A stretch of DNA of 5,676 nt, from the NCBI GenBank assembly GCA_016937135.1, contig JAFGWO010000101.1, positions 1 to 5,676 on the forward strand. Direction: 5' to 3'. A model generated the notes under the pieces. It made no database searches. It was not told the DNA's origin and was given only the letters and a program-made list of their open reading frames with translations. The position numbers and the translations under genes were made by a program. How positions within the stretch are numbered: the stretch's first letter is position 1; every line of letters starts with the position of its first letter. This document shows positions 5,621-5,676 of this stretch, piece after piece. Source of the stretch: Pseudomonadota bacterium. GTDB lineage: Bacteria > BMS3Abin14.

Positions 5621-5676
5621 GTGACGCCCGTGCCGGCGTCAAAGAAAGTCTGGATTTTTGACGGTTCCGTCGAGCA
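5621..5676 (+). CDS. Probable start of the next operon gene, partial
   Basis: After the lipoprotein stop the same frame reopens and stays open to the window end. GTG codons at 5621 and 5630 are in frame, and GGAG at 5615-5618 lies two and eleven nt before them, so 5630 is the better spaced. From 5621 the product would begin MTPVPASKKVWIFDGSVE, which looks protein-like. Too little is visible to name a family. Confidence 0.35.
   Translation, partial: MTPVPASKKVWIFDGSVE
5622..5641 (+). other. Hairpin after the lipoprotein stop
   Basis: TGACGCC (5622-5628) and GGCGTCA (5635-5641) form a perfect seven-pair stem with a six-base loop, ten nt after the stop. No T run follows directly; the nearest is TTTTT at 5655-5659. 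So it is a poor intrinsic terminator, and more likely an intercistronic structure overlapping the start of a downstream gene, where it could limit translation. Confidence 0.4.

Noticed and set aside
5660..5671. GACGG-TT-CCGTC inverted repeat near the right edge
   Set aside because: Short, with a two-base centre too small for a stable RNA loop, and lying in a probable coding frame; likely chance.

Overview
The window is fairly GC-rich bacterial DNA with four complete genes and probably the start of a fifth. No tRNA, rRNA, CRISPR array, insertion sequence or phage gene is visible. The lineage cannot be fixed from sequence alone. A lipoprotein with two rhodanese domains and a single CXXCH motif, together with a soluble multi-domain sensor kinase, fits an anaerobic or metal/sulfur-metabolising Gram-negative of the old Deltaproteobacteria (Desulfuromonas/Geobacter-like) or a similar uncultured group. 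That placement is inference.

Layout. Positions 1-135 are non-coding and hold a hairpin with T-rich flanks that looks like a (bidirectional) terminator, then a polypyrimidine tract with a 14-bp tandem duplication that runs into the 3' end of the first gene. On the minus strand, hpt (hypoxanthine phosphoribosyltransferase) is followed 97 nt later by an EamA/DMT-family transporter; the two are probably co-transcribed leftwards toward the terminator. A 100-bp divergent intergenic region separates hpt from a plus-strand gene for a 733-residue soluble histidine kinase. The kinase has an N-terminal GAF domain, a poorly conserved second GAF-like segment, a canonical HisKA/HATPase core, and a C-terminal extension that reads like a GGDEF fold without its signature residues. 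An 18-bp palindrome overlaps the kinase stop codon.

A 290-bp non-coding stretch then carries the best promoter in the window (TTGAAC, 17 bp, TATACT) and a leader of about 200 nt. The leader has a 14-nt exact match to the complement of the 16S rRNA 3' end, a G-rich run, and a 32-codon ORF whose stop overlaps the next start. The next gene encodes a secreted lipoprotein with two tandem rhodanese domains (first without cysteine, second with an intact C-x-x-G loop) and a CAQCH haem-c-type motif near the C-terminus. The reading frame reopens right after its stop and runs off the window end, suggesting a further operon member.

How the genes relate. Purine salvage (hpt) and the transporter form one plausible unit; no specific functional link between them is evident. 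The kinase has no response regulator in the window, so its partner is unknown. The rhodanese lipoprotein has its own promoter and leader and is the likely first gene of an operon extending to the right. The items most worth checking are the kinase's degenerate C-terminal domain, the dead/live rhodanese pair fused to CXXCH, and the unusual leader.
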